Both the position numbers and the translations under genes were made by a program. Below the pieces are notes generated by a model, which ran no database searches, was not told the origin of the DNA, and was given only the letters and a program-made list of their open reading frames with translations. From assembly GCA_023313575.1 (NCBI GenBank), contig JAJTTP010000007.1, forward strand, positions 1,736,001 to 1,800,000: 64,000 nucleotides of DNA. The letters are read 5' to 3'. The DNA comes from Eutypella sp. D-1. Taxonomy: Eukaryota; Ascomycota; Sordariomycetes; Xylariales; Diatrypaceae. Positions 11,444-21,902 of this stretch are shown here, piece after piece (the first letter of the stretch is position 1; each line of letters begins with the position of its first letter).

Positions 11444-13216
11444 TTACATGAGATCGTCAGGCAGCTGGGAAGGATCCGCCCCCTGTTCGAAGAGCTAGTT
11501 AGCGACGTCCTTTGCGCCGACCCGGGTCGCCTCCTCTAGCAGCGTCCTGTCATTTAACATCTGGTCAACGTCGACGCCTTCCGACCCCACGCTATTATCC
11601 TCCAGGAGGCCCCTCGCGACCTTTAGCCTGTTATTCCGGATGGCGTACAGCAAGGGGTGGTCGCTCTCCTCATACATAGGACAGTCCTGCGCCAAAAGCC
11701 ACCGGACGGTATCGAGGGCCTCGCAGTCAATGGCGCGCGCGAGCAGCCTTCCCTGGAGCTCACGCGAGGTCAATTCAGGATCTCGGACAAACGCGTCCGC
11801 CCGACCACCACCCGACGCCACAGCCACCGTTTCGAGATCCCGCAACGCCGCGAAAAGCGCCCACGTAAACCCGATGTGCGCGTCCTCAAGCCTCAGCTGC
11901 GCGACAGAGGCCGCGACATCGTCGCAGTGGCGGATCTCGCTCGCGCGGGGGCCGGAAAAGAGGCCCGCGACGGCGCTCTGGAAGCCGCCGCTCCCTGCCG
12001 CGCCGAGCGCAGTCTCCAATAATCTGCGATAGCGGGGCGCGGGCACGACGCTGGGCGCCGCGCTGGCGCCGAGGTCCGCGAGTCGGCGAATCAGCGCTTC
12101 CTCGCCCGTGGGCGGGGCAAGACACTCGAGGGCGCGGCCGAGGACCTCGTCGAGTCGGCGGGCTAACTGCGTGCGTTTCGGGTGCGCCGCTGCGAGGGCG
12201 AAGATCCGGTCGACGGTCGTGTGGATCGCGCGCGCGAGGCCGAGTGCGAGGAGTTCGCTGAAGTCCTGCGAGAAGGGGGCGGTGTCGTCGATATCGCTCT
12301 CGAATACGTCGATCTCGGCTCCGTGGTTTAGGAGCACGAGAACGCAGTCCTCTGCGCTGCTAGGCTTGTTCGGCGAGGCGCGGTCCCGCTGCGCCCGCAC
12401 GCATGCGATGGCGAGTCTTAAGGCGTCGTTGCACGGTGGCGGCGACGGCTTCCCTGAGATACTCCCTTTGCACTCGTGATGGGAGATACCTGAAAAGAGG
12501 CACGGGCTAGAATCAGAGTCCGAGTACCTCACCGCGGGGTCGACGCCAGCAATAAGGAGCTCTTCGGTCAGGTCAGCGCGTCCGCGTTCGACGGCCACGT
12601 GGAGAGGCGGCTTCATGGATGGGTACAGCGTCCGCCATATTTCGTCGAGGGGCTGGGTGCTCTGGCTCTTATATGCGTTGACGATCTCACGGACGTTCTC
12701 CCGGGTAGTCCCTACTTCGATCACCCGATTGATCAGGGTCCTGAACTCATCAGCTTCGGTCTTCGTTGGAATAGGCTTGCAGAGAATCTCTTCATCGGCG
12801 TTGACATCAATTAGCTGGACCTCCCGCCCAAGGAACGTGAGTGGCCCGCCCCCCGCTAACTCGAGTCGTTGTGCATTGTCTAAGCTGCCTGCTATCCTTC
12901 GCAGCGTCTCCTGGGCTAGTCTCTCTACAGAGTCAGCTGTTTCGGGGGCCGTGTCGATAGCTAGAATGGCAGGATCTCGAATACACTCTTGGAGGTCATC
13001 AGTCTCTTCCATATCCTTGTCATCATCATCCTTTTCTTCCTCATTACCGTATTCCAGCAGTGGCCGAGTAGGGAAGTAATAACCAAGTCTGCGAATCGCC
13101 AGTCTCGCGACCTTCTCGTACGCCTTATCGGAGCGGCGACGCTTGAGCCTTTTCATGTCACCCTCGGTGACGCCGAGGTTTGCAAGCTCTCTCTTGAGGT
13201 AAATTCGCGAAGTCAT
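11444..13216 (-). pseudogene. Ankyrin-repeat protein with in-frame stop in the last repeat
   Basis: A single open frame from ATG 13216 to TAG 11497-11495 encodes 573 aa. The N-terminus is basic (KRLKRRRSDK), followed by an acidic stretch near residues 57-75, then divergent ankyrin repeats: PPLHVAVERGRADLTEELLIAGVDP (N-terminal half), a middle block, and L-Y-A-I-R-N-N-R-L-K-V-A-R near the end. The final visible repeat, beginning T-L-L-E-E-A, reads G-A-K-D-V-A-N and then meets TAG. The same frame continues as L-F-E-Q-G-A-D-P-S-Q-L-P-D-D-L-M and stops at TAA 11446-11444. The TAG occupies the position where ankyrin repeats normally carry leucine, so it looks like a one-base nonsense change (for example TTG to TAG), leaving the protein 17 residues short. 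It may still be functional, or be read through. The role is unknown; such proteins are often lineage-specific in fungi. Gene present: high confidence; pseudogene status: uncertain. Confidence 0.7.
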
Positions 13217-14303
13217 CTTGTCGAACTGGTTTTTTCTTTTTACAAAACTGAGATGCGTATAGTGCTCATGGGCAAGTGACAGAAACAGTGACGAGGCAGG
13301 TAATTATATATTAAAAGTCCCGTCAAGCAGGTGGTAGACACTGAGCGGTTCTGAAACACAAGAGACAATAACAACCGGGCTGTTTGATACACTCCAGTGG
13401 AATTTAAGCAATGGGTGGTAGGAGAAAGTCCAGGGGAAATCATGATCCAGCGTTGACCCTGACTACACGGTAGAGAGAACTTACCTGCTCATTTATACAG
13501 CATACGTCTAGCCCTATCAACAACCACCCGAGATACTACTTGTGAAGACTGGATAGGGACTATGACTACCCCATGGAGGTCCTACCCTTACTCCGAGAAG
13601 TCATACATGAGTGTAGTGATCCTGTGATTTCGTGTGTGACTCTATTGGCGCGTGGCCGTTGTCTTCAGCCATTCTTCGAAATTCACTCACACCTAGTCTC
13701 AGTAGCGTGGCTAGAGATATACGAAAAACTGGGTGTGGGCTGGCTGGGGTGATGTATAGGAAACTCACAGACAATGCACTTGTTAGTTTCTAAGTTTCTA
13801 AGCTCAAAGAAATATAAACATAGAAAGGCACAGGCCACAGAAAACAGCACGTACATTCGCATTGTCATTCGGGCTTTCCTAGATTATTAGGACCGCGAAG
13901 TCGAGTAAAAGGGACAGGGGCACAAAGGAGAAGGCGAGGATTCGTCCTAGCCATGCACCACACAGGATAGGACCGCAAGCTCTCCTGGCCAAAGTGTGAT
14001 CGAAAAGCCCGTTGTCATTGTCGTCAATTTAGTGTGTAAAGGAAATCAATGTATCTGCCGAAAGGTCTATTATCGAACAAGAAAGCCATCCGAGAAAATA
14101 TACCAAAACTCATAAAGCCGCCTGCATCGTTAGGTATCCGAAAAACTATTCCCGGCCATACATGCACCAAGTAGATAGCCTTGCCCATCCCATTTCCCTG
14201 TTCCCCATCCGTCATCAACATCGCGAAGCGCGATCCCACGACCAACATCCCCCACCGCCTCCTCAGGTCCAAGGAGGGAGGGCGAGGGTGCGGCGCGCCC
14301 CCC
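13217..14303. other. Intergenic spacer
   Basis: This is the promoter side of the ankyrin gene and the 3' side of the Mpv17-family gene. A 61-codon minus-strand frame (13868-13683) starts with a hydrophobic segment, but has no other support. I see nothing else. Confidence 0.5.
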
Positions 14304-15140
14304 TCACGACGCGGCGAAAAGCGACGTATAAACGCCCCAGACGACACCAGCGAGACTACCAACAAGATTGCGGGCCTCGACGGTGCGGACGAAGGCGAAG
14401 TTGACGAGGCTGACGGCGGGCCAGAGACGCCAGCCCGCGACAACGAGGGGCACGAACTCGGCGCGGCTGCGCGCGAGTACCAGCGTCCAATCCACTTTAC
14501 CATAATCGATCCTCCCGGCACCGGAGGAGGAGGCCATGGCCAACTGGATCGAGTGCATGAACACGCTGAACAGGAACGTGTTGAACGCCGCGCCCACCGT
14601 CTGGTCGAGCAGGAACTTGGCTGCTGTGTTGCGGCGGCTCAGCTCCGGCGCCGCCGGCGGCAGAGGCGCCTTCTTCTCGTCGCGCTGAGGCGCTGGCGGA
14701 GCGTCCTGCGCATACGCTGGGTATGCGGACTCCAGGAATTCTTGCCTGTTTTTTTTTTCCCAGCGGGGTAGTGTCAGATCAGTGTCACCGTACTTAACCC
14801 CGCTACCTTGCTCCTCTACCTACCCTACTCATGGTGAGACCCGATGATGGGTCCCTGAGAATGAATTAGGGGCGCGGGGGTTTAAACTGACCATAGGAAG
14901 TTCGGCGGCGTGCTGACCACGGCGTAGAGTATGAATTGAAACACGGGGATCCAGTCTAAGTTTAGGGATGTCTACTCGCGGTGCGTCAGCCCTGAACTAG
15001 GCTGGTTACAGTCATTAGAGGCATCGTATGTATCCTCAACTTACCTCCTGGCGATACGCCATTAAAGTCTGGGCCAGCAGGTTGGAGATGGCGGCCAAGG
15101 CGGCCGACTGGACCGTGGCATTTACGATTGGAGGTGCCAT
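14304..15140 (-). CDS. Mpv17/PMP22 family integral membrane protein
   Basis: Four-helix inner-organelle membrane protein of the Mpv17/PMP22/Sym1 family, whose members sit in mitochondrial or peroxisomal membranes and affect metabolite flux. Exons on minus: 15140-15045, 14971-14892, 14745-14304, giving 205 aa. Exon 1 starts MAPPIVNATVQSAALAAISN. Exon 2 supplies T-S-L-N-L-D-W-I-P-V-F-Q-F and the helix ending S-T-P-P-N-F-L-W. Exon 3 holds Q-E-F-L-E-S-A-Y-P-A-Y, a Pro/Ala/charged linker, D-Q-T-V-G-A-A-F-N-T, and the family C-terminal signature W-R-L-W-P-A-V-S-L-V-N-F followed by N-L-V-G-S-L-A-G-V. Both splice phases hold. The second intron uses a less usual GTCAGT donor, and its branch site is CTGAC. 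The domain order and C-terminal signature are clear. It looks like one of the several fungal paralogues rather than the Sym1 orthologue itself, so localisation is open. Confidence 0.88.
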
Positions 15141-16200
15141 GCTCAGAAAGGGTCCCGTCTTTAATATATGGGAAGGGGTGACGTGAAGCGGACAAGAGGT
15201 AGGTGAGAATAGATGAACTTGAGTCTAAGTAATCTGGTATAGGGCTGCTAAGATGACGAAAGTGTCTAGACTCCAGCAAGTCATACCTGTCAAAGGTATG
15301 TATGGAGTTAATTGCACAGGGATACAAAGAAGGCAGGAAGTCTCTGAATGAGTCCTAGGTAACTCTTTTGTCTTTTAGGTTGTAATCAATAAAGTTCCCG
15401 AAGCCTTATTTCTTCCGTACAGTTCTTGTCCCAAATACGTCGCACTTACACCTAAGTAGTCGGGGGACTCCAAGGTGTGTTGTGTTGTATAAGACAGCTG
15501 TCAACTTAAACAGCGAGTAATTCACCCCGGACCACCACCACAACCACTGTCGGTTGAAGCAGCTTCTTACCTATTTGGGTAATAATGAAACAAGTATTCC
15601 GATGACGAAATGAACCAAAAGTGGCTTAGTGTATCGGGAACTAAATGTGATTTACATGGCGAACTGCCTATGTACCGGCTTTTTATGTAAAAATGATATG
15701 TATCAAAATATGTATTATTTGAAAGGGAGCAAGGGGAGATAAGATGTATATAAACATAGGACAATGTGACATTTTACTCCAAGTTTGTAGATCAGTCCAG
15801 TCCTGCAGACTACTTACGTATACTCTAGGTAGGTAGACACTGGAATATTTATAATGCAAGTCTCCTTCGGGTAAGTAAGGGTGGCTAGGTATCCAGGTTC
15901 TGAACATCATATATATATATATGTAGAAAAATGTACCGGCGTCGTCATACCAGATAACCGTCGAAGTGCATTGATTATAACTATATCATTGAATTGGCTT
16001 TGCTTGTATGCTTCGGTTTCAACTGCTAAAAAGAAATCGCCCGGAATCTTATCGCGGTAACCCTACACTCGACGTACCAGATAGTTTCCCGGCTTCGAGG
16101 AGCTATTAGTTGAGTTGTGACCCATCTTTTTTTGTTCTTCGCACCCACCCGTTCACAATGAACCGTTCTATCTAGGTCTTATATCCCTTTCTTTCGTCTC
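15141..16200. other. Intergenic spacer
   Basis: About 1.06 kb between the Mpv17-family gene start and the YIF1 stop. It is AT-richer than the flanks, with a short TA run near 15911-15921. No coding potential is seen beyond random frames. Confidence 0.5.
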
Positions 16201-17410
16201 TTAGCTGAGAACCCACATGAACAGCAATTGGACAATGTACGAATAGAAGAACAAGAATTGCGTCCGCTGGTTCCGCTTCGTCCGGGTATCCGTCTGCATC
16301 GGCCCTTGAGCGTTTCCGGTGCTTTCCGGGAGCAGGACGTATCTCAGGGATCGCATCTGGGTTTCATTAGTTAAAAAAACCCACTTGCGCGAACATATAT
16401 ATAGCTTCTTCGACACATACCAGGAAGAGAGAGTTGGCCAGGAAGGTATAGAGGAACACGATCCAACCGAACCAGCCACCGGTGCCCTTGCCTCCGTTCA
16501 CGAGCTCTGAAAGGGCCACCGTTACGATGATGCCGACAAATTTATAGCCGGAGTAGGCGACGAGATCGAGGAGTTGTGACTCGTTGGAGATGCTTAGGAA
16601 GTAACATCCTAGCTTCAATACCAGGAGCTCGAGGATGACGACCACGCCGGCCTTGGAGGCTGTATATCCAAGGAGCTCGGGCTGGAACTGTCCCCGCAGA
16701 CCAGCTAATAGTGTTGAGAGAAGAATGTAGGTGACAAGAGCCATAACTACCAGAGTATGAGTGGCACATCCGGCTTGCAAAGAGATGGGGGGCAAGAAAT
16801 GGGGGGCCTACCCGGAATGTACATGTCAGGGCTGTTGATATCGTCCCTCGGCGGCAGGTACCAGCCCTCCTGACCATTGGGTCCGACCGTCTGCTTCCTG
16901 GACCATGGCTTGTGCCGCCAGGGGAACACCACCAGAATAAGCTTGTTAAGGACGTATTTATTGGAGACGTTGAAGTAGTGCTTGAGGGCGGAGAAGTTGA
17001 TCCACCGATTTGCCTGCGGGGGGTTGTCAGCGGGTGTCAGCAGCACAACATCAGAGCCCCTTAATCTGGGTATCATCTCCCAACGACCCGTCCCCAAAAA
17101 TCTGTGCCGGCAAAGGGTGTGTACACACATTGTGTTCAAAATATTCCTGGCCGGCCTTGAAAGCGTTCTGGCCCAGCTGCACGCCGATTTGGGCGGTGGG
17201 ATCGTTTATGAAGTTCCCGTAAGCGCCGAAGACATTATTGCTGCTCCCGGCAGCGCCCTGCTGATAGGGATTCCCATAGGCGCCCTGCTGCTGCTGCGGC
17301 TGGGAAGAGGTCGGAGGTGGCGGCGACCGCAGCTGGGGGACGGTGGAAACGTGTTGCGGGACAGGATGGTGGAGAGGCGGTGATTGGGCGTATACGGGCC
17401 GCTGCTGCAT
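16201..17410 (-). CDS. YIF1: YIF1/Hrf1 family ER-Golgi membrane protein
   Basis: Yip1-interacting factor, a multispanning membrane protein that works with Yip1 and Rab GTPases in COPII vesicle transport from ER to Golgi. Exons on minus: 17410-17129, 17013-16812, 16746-16421, 16356-16201, giving 321 aa. The N-terminus (MQQRPVYAQSPP) is a Pro/Gln-rich cytosolic tail. The conserved block then begins D-P-T-A-Q-I-G-V-Q-L-G-Q-N-A-F-K-A-G-Q-E-Y, followed by F-S-A-L-K-H-Y-F-N-V-S-N-K-Y-V and F-P-W-R-H-K-P-W, and the membrane part from M-Y-I-P-V-M-A-L-V-T-Y-I-L-L onward. The last exon (M-R-S-L-R-Y-V-L-L-P) closes with the family's final helix. Intron 1 uses a GTGTGT donor directly followed by other GT choices, so that junction is the least sure; introns 2 and 3 use GTAGGC and GTATGT. 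It is divergent from the SRP receptor gene. Confidence 0.93.
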
Positions 17411-18324
17411 CGTGAAAGTGTTGCGCAATGATTGGGAAAGTCAAGCTGGTGCTTCGTGGAGGCTCGTACAGTTCAGATCGTGAAAAGTTGTGGTTTGCGC
17501 TTTTGTTGTTGTCGTCGAGGGTTCGGTTCAGTTCGTCCCTTGAGTGGTTGTAGTGAGTAGGTTGAGTGAGGAATGGGTGGAAGGTGGGCAAAGTACTTTA
17601 GGTAACTATGTACATAGTTAACGTAAAACGTAAAACTCCAAGGCTGCAAGGTTACCATTCAACCACCTAAAGCTGAAAGGTTTAGTGCAGGTAGGTAGGT
17701 ACCTATGGTTGGTCACTTAGCTACGTACCTCCCTCCCTCCCCTGTTTCATCTAACAATTAAGGTTTTAGCGGGTCTTACCTACCTAGAATTGCCTATGAT
17801 CTACCAAAGATCGCCAACTGCCAAATGAGGCCAGTTTTCCCACAGGCAAGACAGGTTGTCCACCAGCTGCTAGATACTGTACATACCAGGTAGGTAAATA
17901 CAGACTCTCTGTATTGAGTAGTAGACTTATCTTATCAATCTTACATATTGCCAAGACTGCCACCTTTATCTTTCCTATTTTGTACCATTATCATTATAAA
18001 CCGCCAGGCAAGGTACCTTGTTCAAAGACCTTAAGCTATCCTTATCAGTGCCGGGCTACCTCATCATGCATGTCCGGCTCACCAGTTCCAGGTTACTACT
18101 ACTACTTCCCGAGTCTACTGCTGTTTCCCTTAAAACCTAATCGTCGGAGCACTACCGGAGTTAAACTTGCATCTTATGTATGGGATATCCAGTGCACTTC
18201 CATAGGCACAATTCCACTAACTCAACTCCATTAAATCTATCTTAATTCCCCCATCATCATCATCAAACACCACTACACCTCTTATTATATTTCTGGCCAC
18301 AACCTACACCAGATCCCCCCAACC
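17411..18324. promoter_or_regulatory. Shared divergent promoter region of YIF1 and SRP receptor alpha
   Basis: A 914-bp spacer separates two oppositely oriented secretory-pathway genes. It holds TAGGTAGGTACCTA motifs near 17690-17705 and pyrimidine-rich stretches before the SRP receptor ATG. A shared control region is inferred from the geometry only. Confidence 0.4.
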
Positions 18325-20629
18325 ATGCTCGACACTTTCGAGATCCTGACTACGTCGGGGGTCGTCCTCTGGTCGCGGTCATATGCGCCCATCAACCCGT
18401 CCATAATAAATAATTTCATCTCCGATGTCTTCATCGAGGAGAAGACTGCCACTGTCGGCGCAAAAGGTGGCCAGTCTGCTTCCAGCAACCCACCATACAA
18501 GGCAGACCAGCATACTCTGAAATGGACTTTCGTGAAGGAACTTGGTATAATCTTTGTCGTATGAACCCTCTTCTTCTTCTTCTTCTTCTTCTTTCCCGTA
18601 CCTTCGTGACACCCTCGTGATACCCTCGTAGCATGACAAGGTGTCTAACTCATATATGTGTATCTATTATATAGGCCGTCTACCGATCCCTGTTACACCT
18701 TTCCTGGGTTGACAAGCTCGTCGATAATCTGAAGACCATCTTTGTCGATTTGTACGCCGACGATATCAAGAGACCGCATACCACCATCGTATCCTGTGGA
18801 GGGTTCGATGAGTACTTTGATCAGCAGTATAGGGAGTTAGAAGGAAATGCTACGAACAAGCCCACTCAGCCCGCCGATACCGCCGCCTTCTTAGAAGAGG
18901 ACATCGCATCTGGCAACTTCGGCGACGAGCCACCGTTACCTCCGGGCCTAAAGCAGAGGGTGAATAAGCAGAACGGCTCGCTGGAACCTCCCTCTGGGAA
19001 TGAGTCTACACCTATCATATCGCCGAACGCTTCCCGGCCCTCCACCCCAGCCGGGGGCGCGAACCACCTCGTCGTGGGCAAGGCCGGTCCCGTGGGATCA
19101 AAGATGTCTAGAAGAGCCAGGAAGATGCAACACGCCAACTCCGCTCCCCCATCCTCCGGGGACGAGGCTCCCTTGAGGAAAGCGAAGAAAGCGCCCAAGA
19201 AGGGGCGGAAGTGGGACGCAGATGGTTTCGCTGACGAGGAAGACGATGTCCAGCTGGACTATTCCAGCAAGAGGAATGCTTTAACAAGCGATAGCGAGGT
19301 CGAGGGAGCGCGATCAACCGGCATAGATAGTGTTGACGCGACGTCATGGGGTACCACGACATCTAAGGGCCAGTTCGTGCTGAAGGACCTGGATGACGAG
19401 GTGCATTCGATACTGAAGTCGGCCGAGGCCAAGAACTCCGCGTCCGAGAGCGAGCCGAGGGGTGGACTCGTAGGATCCAGCCTAAGCACCATCAGCGGCC
19501 TGTTCCGCAACGTGATAGGGGGTAAGACCCTGACCAAGGCCGACCTCGAGAAGGCCATGAAGGGGATGGAGGACCACCTGCTGCGCAAGAACGTGGCGCG
19601 CGAGGCCGCGATCCGGCTCTGCGAGGGCGTGGAGAAGGAGCTCGTCGGCGTCAAGACGGGCAGCTTCGAGAGCATCGATGCGCGCATCGCCACCGCCATG
19701 GAGGCGTCGCTGACCAAGATGCTGACGCCGACGTCGTCGCTGGACCTGCTGCGCGAGATCGACGCGGTCACGCGCCCGACGCCGGCGTCGGGTCGCCGCG
19801 CACGCCCTTACGTCATCTCTATCGTCGGCGTCAACGGTGTCGGCAAGTCCACGAACCTGTCCAAGATCTGCTACTTCCTGCTGCAGAACAAGTACCGCGT
19901 GCTGATCGCGGCGGGCGATACCTTCCGCTCCGGTGCCGTCGAGCAGCTCAAAGTCCACGTCCGCAACCTCAAGGAGCTGACGGAGCGCGAGGGCGGCCGC
20001 GTCGAGATCTTCGAGAAGGGCTACGGTGGCGACGCCGCCGCCGTCGCCAAGGACGCCGTCCGCGAGGCTGCCCAGGAGGGCTACGATGTTGTTCTCATTG
20101 ACACTGCCGGTCGCCGCCACAACGACCAGCGCCTCATGTCCTCGCTCGAGAAGTTCGCGAAGTTCGCCCAGCCCGACAAGATCCTCATGGTAGGAGAGGT
20201 GAGTGAACCCCATTCCCAATATCTCCATTTTGTTATGAAGTGCGGCTATAAACACGCGTGCCCACATGACCCCACTAGTTCTACATTATACGCCCAACCT
20301 ATTCTCATCCCTCTTCCCTCCAACCGCCCCCCTCATTGTACAGAACCAGCAAAGCTAACCAAAATCAAAATCAAAAACTGTAGGCCCTCGTGGGAACGGA
20401 CTCGGTGGCGCAGGCGCGGAACTTCAACGCGTCGTTCGGGCCGGGGAGGCGGCTCGACGGGTTCATCATCTCTAAGTGCGACACGGTGGGCGACATGGTG
20501 GGCACGCTCGTCAGCATCGTGCACGCCACCAACGTCCCCGTGCTCTTCGTCGGCGTCGGCCAGCACTACTCCGACATCCGCAACTTCTCTGTCCGCTGGG
20601 CCGTCGAGAAGCTGCTCAACAGTGCCTGA
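18325..20629 (+). CDS. SRP101: Signal recognition particle receptor alpha subunit
   Basis: The GTPase that docks ribosome-bound SRP at the ER membrane for co-translational translocation. Exons: 18325-18558, 18675-20198, 20384-20629, all phase 0, giving 667 aa. The N-terminal SRX/longin domain (MLDTFEILTTSGVVLWSRSY, continued by A-V-Y-R-S-L-L-H-L-S-W-V-D after intron 1) anchors the protein to the beta subunit. A charged, low-complexity linker follows to about residue 330. The NG domain then shows GVNGVGKSTN near 462, the I-box DTFRSGAVEQL, DTAGR near 554, and after intron 2 G-T-D-S-V-A-Q-A-R-N-F and the G4 element SKCD near 615. The C-terminus is A-V-E-K-L-L-N-S-A. Length and motif order fit the fungal family. 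Intron 1 contains a TTC microsatellite. Reading on past the second donor without splicing would replace the end of the GTPase with nonsense sequence. Confidence 0.97.
18570..18593 (+). repeat. CTT/TTC trinucleotide microsatellite in intron 1 of the SRP receptor gene
   Basis: Eight tandem CTT units lie just after the GTATGA donor. The repeat is intronic, so it is expected to vary between strains without changing the protein. Confidence 0.9.
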
Positions 20630-21902
20630 GGATCTAACACCTCCTTTTTCTCCCCCACCCTTACCCCTTACCCCATGCCCCTTGGCGCCACACACCCACC
20701 GCCGCGCCACTGTTCTTTCTTTCTCTGCGCGTCACGGATGCGGATGCGGATGCGGATTGTTTGCGCTGGACTGCCCTGGACTGAACGGAACTGCGGATAT
20801 TGGGGAGTTAGTGGGACACGGCAGAGCAGAGGAGAGGAGAGGCGGGTTAATGTTGCGTTGCGGCCCGCGCAGCGTACATGGATATTTATCGTCACCTACA
20901 TACCTACCTACCTAGTTAAATAGTTAGTGAGCCCGGCCCAGTAGATCTTAATGTGTTATATGCTCATATGTACAAATGCCTATGTAGCCAAACTTGTATA
21001 CTACACGATGAATGCAGTGCGCGATGATAGGCTCGGATATCTGAATGGAATGGTATTATATCGTGAGTTTATTTTTCTTCATTTTTCTTCTTTCCGTACT
21101 TATGACGAGGAGGGCCCAGGAAGCATTCCGGATGTCTATGGTGATGATGGCAGATGTCTTTATGATCACTTTTGTATCCAGCCGTTGCAGCAACAGTACT
21201 ACAAGATCTTCCACGTTTTAAAGGTTTTATTTCATGAATAAATATATGATTTTATATTACTAATGGATTAACAAGTCTTGTACTATATATACTCTTCTAT
21301 CACCCCCTTCATTCATAGCCCCTTACCGTTTTTGCTTCCACCACCCAAAATACATGGTTACTTGAACAGCCATTTGATAATGACTTACCAGCGCATCCAG
21401 GTTGATGTTAAAAAGTCCGTGTTCATATCTAAGGGTCCCAAAACTCCGGTCGAATATCTACGGGGTGATAAAAGGAGGTTGGATGGAAGGATTAAGTAAG
21501 TAAAGGTACTAACCTAGGTACATACTTAAAGGTGGTTCGCATGAAGCCCAAAGGCACGGGCCCTATCATAGTACATCTACTTAGGTATGAATCATGCTGT
21601 TATAATGACATCACATCATTCATGTACACTCATATCGAATGTGTTTTGTATCTGACATGGCCTGATTACTCGGTAGGTATGTAACCCTTCGTATAATCCC
21701 CGAGCCCCCGCATATATGGTCGTATTCTATTTCCCCTCTCCAGCCCCAAACCATCCATGATTAATATCGTAATCCAGATCTCTACCTCATCCACCCACCT
21801 AGGTTAGTATTTTCGCCCACCTAACGCCGGCAGATCCGGACGTCGTTCAATTCGGACACAACCTATTCCTTTTACATTAGGTACAAGGTAGAAGAGTAAA
21901 CA
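20630..21902. other. Intergenic spacer
   Basis: This holds the 3' region of the SRP receptor gene and the promoter of glutamate decarboxylase. It includes GGATGC-type short repeats near 20738-20756 and a TACCTACCTACCT run near 20899-20912. No supportable coding region. Confidence 0.5.
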
